From positions 1 through 27,507 of the forward strand of contig JBBIJC010000021.1 of the NCBI GenBank assembly GCA_037446165.1: a stretch of 27,507 bases of DNA. The letters run 5' to 3'. Below the pieces are notes generated by a model. It worked only from the letters and a program-made list of their open reading frames with translations. It had not been told where the DNA came from and ran no database searches. Numbering within the stretch: the stretch's first letter is position 1; the number at the start of each line of letters is the position of its first letter. A program made the translations under genes and the position numbers. Below, one piece after another: positions 15,368-23,201 of the stretch. This DNA is from Parasulfuritortus sp037446165. Its GTDB lineage: Bacteria > Pseudomonadota > Gammaproteobacteria > Burkholderiales > Thiobacillaceae.

Positions 15368-15724
15368 TTAAACCGTCTTGCCGCGGAAGATCACCATGGC
15401 CGCGCCTTGAGACTGATTGAAGTTGTTGTAACCGATCAGCCGGACGTGGTTGTTGGGATTGGCCTTGTGGCAGGCCTCGGCCTCGCCCAGGATGCGGTCG
15501 ATATCGGTCTCGCCGAACATCGGCAGCTTCCACATGTACCAGTAGGAGTCCATCAGGTGCTCGGGCTCGGTGTGCTCGATGGCCGGATTCCAGCCTTTCT
15601 TCACCAGATACTCGACCTGCTTGCGGATATTGGCCGTATCCATGGCGGGCAGATAGGAGAAGGTCTCGAACTTGCGGCTGGCGGGGTCGCTCAGGCGGCT
15701 TTTGTAATCCATCACTTCAGACAT
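15368..15724 (-). CDS. cbbS: RuBisCO small subunit, form IA
   Basis: A 118-residue form I small subunit starting MSEVMDYKSRL. Family landmarks are FETFSYLP near the start, KKGWNPAIEH, DSYWYMWKLPMFG and the C-terminal VRLIGYNNFNQSQGAAMVIFR. The ATG at 15724 is chosen over an upstream TTG at 15739 because AAAGGA lies at proper distance and the protein then has the standard length. It is co-transcribed with cbbL after an 83-bp gap holding a hairpin, and followed by a terminator. It completes the L8S8 holoenzyme. Confidence 0.96.
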   Translation of the reverse strand: MSEVMDYKSRLSDPASRKFETFSYLPAMDTANIRKQVEYLVKKGWNPAIEHTEPEHLMDSYWYMWKLPMFGETDIDRILGEAEACHKANPNNHVRLIGYNNFNQSQGAAMVIFRGKTV

Positions 15725-15783
15725 TTCATTTCCTTTCAATTTGTTTATCTGGCTCCCGGCTCAGGCCTGCGGCCCGTCCGGGA

Positions 15784-15810
15784 TGACCTTGCGCTAAAGG
15801 CGCAAGGTCA
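15784..15810. promoter_or_regulatory. Hairpin over the cbbL stop codon
   Basis: A perfect 11-bp stem, TGACCTTGCGC/GCGCAAGGTCA, with a 5-nt loop. The cbbL stop codon (15808-15810) forms the end of one arm. There is no T run, so it is not a classical terminator. It more likely stabilises the cbbL 3' end or modulates the cbbL to cbbS ratio. Confidence 0.7.
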
Positions 15811-17229
15811 CTTGTGAGCGACGTCCAGCTTGTCGACGGTGTCGAATTCGAACTTGATCTCTTTCCAGGTTTCCATGGCGATCTTCAGTTCGGGGCTGTG
15901 CGCGGCGGCCGCGGTCAGGATGTCCTTGCCTTCCTTCTCGATGGCACGACCCTGGTTGCGGGCTTCGACACAGGCCTCCAGCGCGACCCGGTTGGCGGCG
16001 GCGCCGGCGGCGTTGCCCCACGGATGGCCAAGCGTCCCGCCACCGAACTGCAGCACCGAGTCGTCGCCGAAGATGCTGACCAGCGCCGGCATGTGCCAGA
16101 CATGGATGCCGCCGGAGGCAACCGGGATCACGCCGGGCATGGAACCCCAGTCCTGGTCAAAGAACAGGCCACGGCTGCGATCCTCCTTGATGAACTCGTC
16201 ACGCATGGTGTCGATCCAGCCCAGGGTCGCTTCGCGGTCGCCTTCCAGCTTGCCCACGACGGTACCGGAGTGCAGGTGGTCGCCGCCGGACAGGCGCAGC
16301 ACCTTGGTCAGCACGCGGAAGTGGATGCCGTGGTGCGGATTGCGGTCGAGCACGGCGTGCATGGCGCGGTGGATGTGCAGCAGCATGCCGTTGTCGCGAC
16401 ACCAGTTGGCCAGGCCGGTGTTGGCGGTCAGGCCGCCGGTCAGGTAGTCGTGCATGATGATCGGTGCGCCGATTTCCTTGGCGAACTCGGCCCGCTTGTA
16501 CATCTCTTCCGGGGTCGGCGCGGTCACGTTCAGATAGTGGCCCTTGCGCTCGCCGGTCTCGCGTTCAGCCTTCAGGGTGGCTTCGTGCACGAAGGAGAAA
16601 CGGTCGCGCCAACGCATGAACGGCTGCGAGTTGACGTTTTCGTCGTCCTTGGTGAAGTCCAGACCGCCGCGCAGACATTCGTACACGGCGCGGCCGTAGT
16701 TCTTGGCGCTCAAACCCAGCTTCGGCTTGATGGTGCAGCCCAGCAGCGGACGGCCGTACTTGTTCATGCGGTCGCGCTCGACCTGGATGCCGGCGGGCGG
16801 GCCGCCACAGGTCTTGACGTAGGCGATCGGGAAACGCACGTCTTCCAGACGCAGGGCACGCAAGGCCTTGAAACCGAACACGTTGCCGACCAGCGAGGTC
16901 AGCACGTTGACCACGGAGCCTTCTTCGAACAGGTCGATCGGGTAGGCGACGAAGGCGTAGAAGCAGGTGTCGTCGCCGGGCACGTCCTCGATGCGATAGG
17001 CACGACCCTTGTAGTAATCCAGGTCGGTCAAGAGATCGGTCCACACCGTGGTCCAGGTGCCGGTGGACGACTCGGCGGCCACGGCAGCGGCGACTTCTTC
17101 GCGCGGCACGCCCGGCTGGGGCGTGATCTTGAAACAGGCGAGGATATCGGTGTCAAGAGGGGTGTAATCGGGGGTCCAGTAAGTCTGGCGATATTCCTTC
17201 ACGCCAGCGTTGTAGGTCTTAACAGCCAT
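15808..17229 (-). CDS. cbbL: RuBisCO large subunit, form IA
   Basis: A 473-residue form I large subunit. Catalytic features are TIKPKLG (residues 166-172), the carbamylated K194 in GGLDFTKDDENVNSQPF, H287 in LHIHRAMH, H320, and loop-6 K327 in HSGTVVGKLEG. The start at 17229 follows AAGGAG and yields MAVKTYNAGVKEYRQTYW, the common form IA N-terminus; an in-frame ATG at 17274 has no such signal. The neighbourhood (cbbL-cbbS-cbbQ-cbbO, no carboxysome genes) marks the IAq subtype, a cytoplasmic enzyme. It is divergent from a cbbR gene. Confidence 0.98.
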   Translation of the reverse strand: MAVKTYNAGVKEYRQTYWTPDYTPLDTDILACFKITPQPGVPREEVAAAVAAESSTGTWTTVWTDLLTDLDYYKGRAYRIEDVPGDDTCFYAFVAYPIDLFEEGSVVNVLTSLVGNVFGFKALRALRLEDVRFPIAYVKTCGGPPAGIQVERDRMNKYGRPLLGCTIKPKLGLSAKNYGRAVYECLRGGLDFTKDDENVNSQPFMRWRDRFSFVHEATLKAERETGERKGHYLNVTAPTPEEMYKRAEFAKEIGAPIIMHDYLTGGLTANTGLANWCRDNGMLLHIHRAMHAVLDRNPHHGIHFRVLTKVLRLSGGDHLHSGTVVGKLEGDREATLGWIDTMRDEFIKEDRSRGLFFDQDWGSMPGVIPVASGGIHVWHMPALVSIFGDDSVLQFGGGTLGHPWGNAAGAAANRVALEACVEARNQGRAIEKEGKDILTAAAAHSPELKIAMETWKEIKFEFDTVDKLDVAHK

Positions 17230-17349
17230 GAGTCGCTCCTTGTTGGGAAGTGGGTCTATCCAGCGAACCGGCAATGCAAAATGATCCGCGGTGGAGACAT
17301 CATGGCTTCATCAATACATAAATAACAGTCACGTTTTTCTATCGTACAT

Positions 17350-17365
17350 ATAGTATTTAATCTAT
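17350..17365. promoter_or_regulatory. Candidate CbbR operator for cbbL
   Basis: The dyad ATAG-N8-CTAT sits in a very AT-rich stretch (17336-17376) between cbbL and the divergent cbbR. It has the same geometry as the ATAA-N8-TTAT dyad at the cbbM promoter. It lies about 120 bp upstream of the cbbL start and 28 bp upstream of the cbbR start, so it could activate cbbL and repress cbbR. I could not place a convincing cbbL -35/-10. Confidence 0.45.
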
Positions 17366-17392
17366 GATATTTTCCGTTACGGAGAGACCGTC

Positions 17393-18307
17393 ATGCGCCA
17401 TCACACCACCTTCCGACAACTGGAAATCTTCGAGGCGATCGCCCGTCTCGGCAGCTTCACCCGCGCCGCCGACGAGCTGTACCTGACCCAACCCACCATC
17501 TCGATGCAGATGAAGAAACTGGCCGACATCGTCGGCGTGCCGCTGGTCGAGCAGGTCGGAAAGAAGATCCATCTCACCGATGCCGGCCGGGAACTGGCCC
17601 AGACCTGCCGCGAGGTATTCGGCACCATGGACCGGTTCACCATGTCGGTGGCGGATCGTCAGGGATTGAAGAAAGGACGGCTGGCATTGCTGGCCGTGTC
17701 CACGGCCTCTTACTTCGCGCCGCGCCTGCTGGGCGAATTCTCGAAGCTGCATCCAGGCATCGACGTCTCGCTCAAGGTCACCAACCGCGAGCAGCTGCTG
17801 GCCAGCATGGACGACAACCTGGCCGACCTCTACATCCTCGGCCAGCCGCCGGAAGACGCCGACGTCATTGCCAGGCCGTTCATGTGCAACCCGCTGGTGA
17901 TCCTGGCCCGGCCGGACCATCCGCTGGCCGGCAAGGACGACATCGCACTCGCCGAGCTGGCCAAGGAGCCCTGGCTGGTGCGCGAGGAAGGATCGGGCAC
18001 GCGTGCGGCGGTGGAACGGCTGTTCGCCGAGGAAGGCCTGGAATTTCGCCCGCGCATGGCGCTCGGTAGCAACGAGGCGGTCAAGCAGGCCATCCTGGCC
18101 GATCTCGGCATCGCGGTCATGTCAACACAGTCCCTGGTCCTGAACGCCCCCGACCAGTTCGCCATCCTGAAAGCGAAGGGCTTTCCGATCTGTCGCCAGT
18201 GGTACGTGGTCTACCCGGCCGGGCGGCAATTGTCTGCGGTCACCCGTAACTTCGTCGATTTCCTGCTCAGCCAGGACCGCGCGCTGACCGCCTGTCCGAA
18301 CACCTGA
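17393..18307 (+). CDS. cbbR: LysR-type regulator CbbR (form I side)
   Basis: A 304-residue LysR-family protein. The helix-turn-helix is at residues 18-40 (GSFTRAADELYLTQPTISMQMKKL), and the effector domain carries REEGSGTRAAVERLF as in other CbbR proteins. GGAG lies 8 nt before the ATG. Divergent from cbbL with 163 bp between, it is the expected activator of the form I operon. It is clearly paralogous to the other CbbR in the window, but many surface residues differ, so separate effector or operator preferences are possible. Confidence 0.92.
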   Translation: MRHHTTFRQLEIFEAIARLGSFTRAADELYLTQPTISMQMKKLADIVGVPLVEQVGKKIHLTDAGRELAQTCREVFGTMDRFTMSVADRQGLKKGRLALLAVSTASYFAPRLLGEFSKLHPGIDVSLKVTNREQLLASMDDNLADLYILGQPPEDADVIARPFMCNPLVILARPDHPLAGKDDIALAELAKEPWLVREEGSGTRAAVERLFAEEGLEFRPRMALGSNEAVKQAILADLGIAVMSTQSLVLNAPDQFAILKAKGFPICRQWYVVYPAGRQLSAVTRNFVDFLLSQDRALTACPNT

Positions 18308-18367
18308 GGCCGGTCAGCACAGCCGACGCGGAATGCCGGTGCTCGGCGCACGAGCCCTTGAGGCGTT

Positions 18368-19336
18368 TCATGAGCGAATTTCCTTGGGTTTGCGGGTGGC
18401 GTACAGGCTGGCCGCCACCGAGGACATGAGAATCAGCGCGACGATGCCGAGCGCCAGCCCGATCGGCACCGGGTAGAAACCGGCGACCAGCATCTTGGTG
18501 CCGACAAACACCAGCACCAGGGCCAGGCCGTACTTGAGCAGATGGAAGCGACCATTCAGGTCGGCGAGCAGGAAGTACAGAGAGCGCAGACCCATGATGG
18601 CGAAGATGTTGGAGGTAAAAACGATGAACGGATCGGCAGTGACGGCGAAGATGGCCGGGATGCTGTCGACTGCGAAGATCACGTCCGAGGTCTCGATCAG
18701 CACCAGCACCATGAATAGCGGCGTGAACCAGCGCACGCCGTCGATCCTGACCGCGAAGCGCTCGCCGTGGTAGACGTCGGTGATGCGCAAGTGGCGGCGC
18801 ATCCAGTTCAGGACCGGGTTGCGGCCGAGATCGGATTCCGCCTCGGCGAAGATCAGCATCTTGAAGCCGGTAATCACCAGGAAGGCGCCGAACAGGTAGA
18901 GCACCCAGTGGAATTGATGCACCAGCCAGGCACCGCCCAGGATCATGCCGGCCCGCATCACGATCGCGCCCAGCACGCCGTACACCAGCACCCGGCGCTG
19001 GTATTCCGCAGGCACGGCGAAAAAGGCGAAGATCATGATGAAGACGAAGATGTTGTCGACCGACAGCGACATCTCGATCAGGTAGCCGGTGAGGAACTCC
19101 AGCGCCTTGGCGTTGGCCACCTCACGCCCGGCGACGCCGTCCAGCCAGAACCAGAGCAGGCCGCAGAAGGCCAGCGCCAGCGTGGCCCAGGCCGCGCTCC
19201 AGCCCAGCGCCTCGCGCACCGAGACCGCATGCGCCTTGCGCCCGCCCAGAACGAACAGATCGAGCGCCAGCATGGCCAGCACGAAGGCGACGAAGCCGGC
19301 CCAGAAGATGGGGGTGACAATACTGGTGAGTTCCAT
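18368..19336 (-). CDS. alx: Alx/TerC family integral membrane protein
   Basis: A 322-residue multi-pass inner-membrane protein of the TerC/Alx family, almost the same length as E. coli Alx (321). About eight or nine hydrophobic segments are visible. The two signature acidic stretches are present: LIEMSLSVDNIFVF near residue 90 and LIETSDVIFAVDSIPAIF near residue 220. Alx-type proteins are linked to manganese export and alkaline response. The start at 19336 has GGA at 7 nt. It is downstream of htpX with a 73-bp gap filled by an inverted repeat. I see no yybP-ykoY manganese riboswitch in that gap. Confidence 0.88.
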   Translation of the reverse strand: MELTSIVTPIFWAGFVAFVLAMLALDLFVLGGRKAHAVSVREALGWSAAWATLALAFCGLLWFWLDGVAGREVANAKALEFLTGYLIEMSLSVDNIFVFIMIFAFFAVPAEYQRRVLVYGVLGAIVMRAGMILGGAWLVHQFHWVLYLFGAFLVITGFKMLIFAEAESDLGRNPVLNWMRRHLRITDVYHGERFAVRIDGVRWFTPLFMVLVLIETSDVIFAVDSIPAIFAVTADPFIVFTSNIFAIMGLRSLYFLLADLNGRFHLLKYGLALVLVFVGTKMLVAGFYPVPIGLALGIVALILMSSVAASLYATRKPKEIRS

Positions 19337-19349
19337 TGCTTTTCCAGAT

Positions 19350-19420
19350 GCGTGACAGTGAGGCGGTGACGGGTGGGCGCCTTTGCGTCACGCAGTTCCC
19401 GTCACGCCTTCATGTCACGC
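19350..19420. repeat. Inverted repeat between htpX and the Alx/TerC gene
   Basis: Left arm 19350-19373 and right arm 19398-19420 pair at about 21 positions with small bulges (GCGTGACA...GTGACGGG against CCCGTCAC...TGTCACGC). A further GCGTCACGC lies in the loop. The right arm covers the htpX stop codon. There is no T run, so it may act as an mRNA 3' stabiliser or leaky terminator that separates the two genes. Confidence 0.65.
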
Positions 19421-20291
19421 TGTTTTGCAGTGCCGCAATGCGCTCTTCCAGCGGCGGATGGGTCATGAACAGCCGCTTCAGGCCGCTGCCGCCACCGCCG
19501 GCGATGCCGAAGGCGGCCATCTTCTCGGGCAGCGGCGCCGGGTGCAGCGCGTTCAGGCGCTGCAGCGCGGCGATCATGTTGCGCCGACCGGCCAGCGTGG
19601 CACCGCCGCGGTCGGCGCGGAATTCGCGCTGACGCGAGAACCACATCACGATCATCGAGGCCAGGACGCCGAGCACCAGCTCGGCCACGATCATGGTGAC
19701 GAAGAAGGCCGGGCCCTGTTCGCCGCGCTCGGTCTTGAACACCATCTTGTCTACCACGTAGCCGATCACCCGTGACAGGAACATGACGAAGGTGTTCACC
19801 ACGCCCTGGATCAGGGCCAGGGTCACCATGTCGCCGTTGGCGGCGTGGCTGACCTCGTGACCGAGTACGGCCTCGGCCTCTTCACGCGTCATCTGGCTCA
19901 GCAGGCCGGTGGAGACGGCGATCAGCGAGCTGTTCTTGCTCATGCCGGTGGCGAAGGCGTTGACCTCGGGCGAGTCGTAGATGGCGACCTCGGGCATCTT
20001 GATGCCGGCGGCCTGGGCCTGACGGGCTACGGTCTGCACCAGCCACTGCTCATCGGCCGTGCGCGGCTGCACGATGACCTGGGCCCCGACCGAGCGCTTG
20101 GCCATCCACTTGGACATCGCCAGCGACAGGAAGGCGCCGCCGAAGCCCATGATGGCGGCGAAGGCGAGCAGGTTGCCGAGATCGAGGCCATTCGCGTTCA
20201 GATAGGGCTCGACGCCGAGCAGGCGCATGGTGAGCGACAACACGATCATGATGGCCAGGTTGGTGGCCAGGAAGAGCACGATGCGTTTCAT
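19410..20291 (-). CDS. htpX: HtpX, membrane zinc metalloprotease
   Basis: A 293-residue protein, the same length as E. coli HtpX. Two N-terminal membrane helices (residues 4-24 and 38-58) are followed by the catalytic HEVSH motif at 145-149. Another hydrophobic pair lies around 155-215, and an EFRADRGGA segment supplies the third zinc ligand. HtpX degrades misfolded membrane proteins with FtsH. The start at 20291 follows GGAG. It is divergent from the NhaR-like regulator gene, sharing a 107-bp region with two dyads. Confidence 0.94.
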   Translation of the reverse strand: MKRIVLFLATNLAIMIVLSLTMRLLGVEPYLNANGLDLGNLLAFAAIMGFGGAFLSLAMSKWMAKRSVGAQVIVQPRTADEQWLVQTVARQAQAAGIKMPEVAIYDSPEVNAFATGMSKNSSLIAVSTGLLSQMTREEAEAVLGHEVSHAANGDMVTLALIQGVVNTFVMFLSRVIGYVVDKMVFKTERGEQGPAFFVTMIVAELVLGVLASMIVMWFSRQREFRADRGGATLAGRRNMIAALQRLNALHPAPLPEKMAAFGIAGGGGSGLKRLFMTHPPLEERIAALQNSVT

Positions 20292-20363
20292 GGCAATACT
20301 CCATAAAGGGAATGTGACGAGGCCATGGTAAGCCGCCTCTAATATCAATAAAATTCGAATGTT

Positions 20364-20392
20364 CCTTAATTAAGGTTCGTTTTTTACGAACC
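20364..20392. promoter_or_regulatory. Overlapping palindromes in the htpX/nhaR divergent region
   Basis: A perfect 12-bp palindrome CCTTAATTAAGG (20364-20375) overlaps the perfect dyad GGTTCGT-N5-ACGAACC (20374-20392). The second contains T-N11-A, the LysR-box form, and ends six bases before the regulator's start codon. This suggests an autorepression site for the NhaR-like protein. Confidence 0.5.
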
Positions 20393-20398
20393 ATTTAC

Positions 20399-21346
20399 AT
20401 GCTCAACTACAAGCAGCTCCAGCATTTCTGGAACGTGGCCCGGGCCGGCGGCATCAGCCGGGCGGCAGAGCGCCTGCACCTGACGCCGCAAACCCTGTCC
20501 GGCCAGATCGCCCTGCTCGAAGAGAACCTGGGCACCCCGCTGTTCCGCCGGGTCGGCCGGCGCCTGGAACTGACCGAGGCCGGGCAGCTGGCCCTGTCCT
20601 ACGCCGAGGACATCTTCCGCACCGGTGGCGAACTGGAGGCCATGCTGCGCGGCCGCGGCGGCGGCCGGCCGCTGCCGCTCCGGGTCGGCCTCGCCGACGT
20701 GCTGCCCAAGTCGGTCGCCTATCGCCTGCTCGCCCCGGCCATGAACCTGCCCGACCCGGTCCGCATCGTCTGCCGCGAAGACAAGCTCGACCGGCTGCTG
20801 GGCGAACTGGCCACCCACCGCCTCGACCTGGTCCTGTCCGACAGCCCGATGCCGGACGAGGCCGAGGTCAGGGGCTACAGCCACAAGCTGGGCGAGTGCG
20901 GCGTCAGCTTCTTCGCCGCGCCGGCACTCGCGGCCGGGCTGAGCGGCGCCTTCCCTGCCTGCCTGGACGGCGCGCCGCTGCTGCTGCCGGGTGAGGGCAC
21001 CGCGATGCGCGGCCGGCTGATGCGCTGGCTGTCGGCCCAGCAGCTGCATCCGCGCATCGCCGGCGAATTCGACGACAGCGCCCTGATGAACGCCTTCGGC
21101 CAGGGCGGCAGCGGCATCTTCCCGGCCCCTGCCGTAGTCGCCGACGAAATCTGCCGCCAGCACGGCGTCACGCTCCTGGGCCATACCAACGCCCTGCTCG
21201 AGCGTTTCTACGCCCTCTCCGTCGAACGCCGCCTGAGCCACCCGGCCGTGCTGGCCATCCTTCAGTCCGCCAGCCGGGAACTGTTCGGCGCCGATGTGAG
21301 CTATCCTCCCGCTAGCCAAAAAACCAACTCAGCAATCGAACCATGA
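20399..21346 (+). CDS. nhaR: LysR-type regulator, NhaR-like
   Basis: A 315-residue LysR-family regulator that closely follows NhaR. It begins MLNYKQLQHFWNVARAGGISRAAERLHLTPQTLSGQI and has LDLVLSDSP, the GECGVSFF stretch, PGEGTAMRGRLMRWL and GEFDDSALMNAFGQGG, all with counterparts in E. coli NhaR. NhaR senses sodium and activates nhaA in enterobacteria; no antiporter gene is present here, so the target may differ. There is no clear ribosome-binding site, and an operator-like dyad lies directly upstream of ATG. The stop overlaps the rsmB start (ATGA), making it the first gene of a four-gene operon. Confidence 0.85.
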   Translation: MLNYKQLQHFWNVARAGGISRAAERLHLTPQTLSGQIALLEENLGTPLFRRVGRRLELTEAGQLALSYAEDIFRTGGELEAMLRGRGGGRPLPLRVGLADVLPKSVAYRLLAPAMNLPDPVRIVCREDKLDRLLGELATHRLDLVLSDSPMPDEAEVRGYSHKLGECGVSFFAAPALAAGLSGAFPACLDGAPLLLPGEGTAMRGRLMRWLSAQQLHPRIAGEFDDSALMNAFGQGGSGIFPAPAVVADEICRQHGVTLLGHTNALLERFYALSVERRLSHPAVLAILQSASRELFGADVSYPPASQKTNSAIEP

Positions 21347-22581
21347 CCCCCGCCCTGCTCGACGCCGCTTCCGCCGCCCTCAGCGACATGCTGACCTTTT
21401 CCCAGCCGGCCGATGCCGTACTGTCCGCCTTCTTCCGCAGCCGGCCCAAGCTGGGCGGCCGCGACCGCGCCTTCATCGCCGAATCGGCCTACGGCGTGAT
21501 CCGTCGCCTGCGCAGCCTGGAGCAGGTCACCGCCTCCGTCGCCCCACGCATCCTGCTCCTGGCCTGGCTGGCCCGCCACGGCGGCCACACCCTGCGCGAA
21601 TTCGAGGCCATCGTCGCCAAGGATGAAATGGACTGGCTGAAGGCGATCAAGGCCGCCCGCCTGGACGATGCGTCGCCAGCCATCCAACTCGACCTGCCGG
21701 ACTGGCTGTATGAACGTCTCGCCCAACAATATGGCGCCCAACTGGAGCCGCTGATGGCGGCCATGAACCGCCCCGCGCCGCTCGATCTGCGGGTCAGCCG
21801 GATGAGCCGTGAGGCCGCGCTGACCAACCTGATGACCGACGGCATCGAAGGCGCGCCGACGCCGTATTCGCCCTGGGGCCTGCGCCTCAAAGGCAAGCCG
21901 GCGCTGAACAAACACACGCTGTTCACTGACGGAGTGGTCGAGGTGCAGGACGAAGGCAGCCAGCTATTGGCCCTGATGACCGGCGCCCGGCGCGGCGAGA
22001 TGGTCTGCGACTTCTGCGCCGGCGCCGGCGGCAAGACCCTGGCCCTGGGCGCGATGATGAAGAACACCGGTCGGCTCTATGCCTTCGACGTATCGGAAAA
22101 GCGGCTGGCCAACCTGAAGCCGCGCATGGCCCGTTCGCAACTGTCCAATGTCCACCCACAACTGATCGCCGACGAGAACGACACCAAGGTCAAGCGACTG
22201 GCCGGCAAGATGGACCGGGTGCTGGTCGACGCCCCCTGTTCCGGCCTCGGCACCCTGCGCCGCAATCCGGACCTGAAGTGGCGCCAGACACCGGAATCGG
22301 TGCTCGAACTGACCGCCAAGCAGGCGGCCATCCTGGGTTCTGCCGCGCGCATGGTGAAGGCCGGCGGCCGGCTGGTCTACGCCACCTGCAGCCTGCTGCC
22401 GGAAGAGAACGAGGCCATCGTCGATGGCTTTCTAGCCGGCCACCCGGAATTTAAACTCAAACCGGCCGGCAAGGTTCTGGCCGAACAGGGCGTCACGCTG
22501 GAGATGGACGACTACTTGCGCCTGAACCCGCAAATCCACGGCACGGATGGCTTTTTCGCGGCGGCGCTGGAAAGACAATGA
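21343..22581 (+). CDS. rsmB: RsmB/NOP-family 16S rRNA cytosine-5 methyltransferase
   Basis: A 412-residue SAM-dependent RNA methyltransferase. The N-terminal ~140 residues are helical, as in the NusB-like domain of RsmB. The Rossmann domain has CDFCAGAGGKT (223-231), DAPCSGLG with C299, and the catalytic YATCS with C349. The family methylates C967 in 16S rRNA (RsmB) or nearby positions; site specificity cannot be decided from sequence alone. It is translationally coupled to the upstream regulator by an ATGA overlap. Its 3' end abuts a palindromic repeat. Confidence 0.88.
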   Translation: MTPALLDAASAALSDMLTFSQPADAVLSAFFRSRPKLGGRDRAFIAESAYGVIRRLRSLEQVTASVAPRILLLAWLARHGGHTLREFEAIVAKDEMDWLKAIKAARLDDASPAIQLDLPDWLYERLAQQYGAQLEPLMAAMNRPAPLDLRVSRMSREAALTNLMTDGIEGAPTPYSPWGLRLKGKPALNKHTLFTDGVVEVQDEGSQLLALMTGARRGEMVCDFCAGAGGKTLALGAMMKNTGRLYAFDVSEKRLANLKPRMARSQLSNVHPQLIADENDTKVKRLAGKMDRVLVDAPCSGLGTLRRNPDLKWRQTPESVLELTAKQAAILGSAARMVKAGGRLVYATCSLLPEENEAIVDGFLAGHPEFKLKPAGKVLAEQGVTLEMDDYLRLNPQIHGTDGFFAAALERQ

Positions 22582-22594
22582 CACCCCCTGTGCC

Positions 22595-22651
22595 ATGCCC
22601 GCGCAGGCGGGCATCCGGTTTGATTGGACTGGGTTCCCGCCTGCGCAGGAA
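22595..22651. repeat. Palindromic repeat at the rsmB-nuclease junction
   Basis: A perfect hairpin ATGCCCGC-GCAG-GCGGGCAT at 22595-22614 and a second, imperfect one (TTCCCGCCTGCGCAGGAA, 22634-22651). The arrangement of two CCCGC-type hairpins resembles the element at 5-106. It reads through in frame with the following gene and supplies that gene's likely ribosome-binding site (AGGA, 22647-22650). Confidence 0.7.
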
Positions 22652-22658
22652 CGACAGG

Positions 22659-23201
22659 ATGGCTTTGTTGCTGGTCTTTCTGGCACTGGCGGCCGCCCCC
22701 ACCCTCGCCTCGCCGCCCCTCGAATTCACCCTGCATGGCACCGCCCAGGTTGCCTTCACGCCGGGCGACGACGCGAGCGAACTGGTGGTCGACGCGATCC
22801 GCCAGGCCCGCTCCCAGGTACTGGTTCAGGCCTACAGCCTGACCCATCGGGCAATCGCCGGCGCACTGGTCGCTGCCCGGCAGCGCGGCGTGGATGTCCA
22901 GGTCATCGCGGATCGGGAACAGGACCGGCACCTCGACACTTCCCAGGTCAGCTATCTGGCCGAGCACGGCGTCAGCGTCTACCTCGACGGTGAACATGCC
23001 GCCGCGCACAACAAGGTGATGATCATCGACAACGGCCAGCCCACCGCAGCCGTCATCACCGGCTCGTTCAATTTCACCACCGCCGCCCAGTTCCGCAACG
23101 CCGAGAATCTGCTTATCCTGCACGGCAACCCCTTGCTGGCCGAGGCCTATGCCGCCAACTGGCGGCGCCACCGTACCCATTCGTTACCGTTACGCCCATG
23201 A
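22659..23201 (+). CDS. Secreted phospholipase-D-superfamily nuclease
   Basis: A 180-residue single-HKD phospholipase-D-fold protein of the size of the Nuc endonuclease. Starting at 22659 gives a signal peptide, MALLLVFLALAAAPTLA, so the product is likely periplasmic. The HKD motif is H117-N-K119 with D124, followed by GSFNFT (135-140) and the conserved E149. One HKD per chain means it should act as a dimer. The frame is open from 22578, overlapping the rsmB stop, but the extra 27 codons are repeat sequence and would put arginines ahead of the signal. It overlaps the next gene by four bases. Confidence 0.88.
   Translation: MALLLVFLALAAAPTLASPPLEFTLHGTAQVAFTPGDDASELVVDAIRQARSQVLVQAYSLTHRAIAGALVAARQRGVDVQVIADREQDRHLDTSQVSYLAEHGVSVYLDGEHAAAHNKVMIIDNGQPTAAVITGSFNFTTAAQFRNAENLLILHGNPLLAEAYAANWRRHRTHSLPLRP

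Noticed and set aside
17230..17274. Upstream ATG for cbbL at 17274
   Set aside because: It adds 15 residues not found in form IA large subunits and destroys the AAGGAG signal position.
19337..19409. Manganese riboswitch (yybP-ykoY) before the Alx/TerC gene
   Set aside because: The gap is only 73 nt and consists of the inverted repeat; the conserved riboswitch core is not visible.
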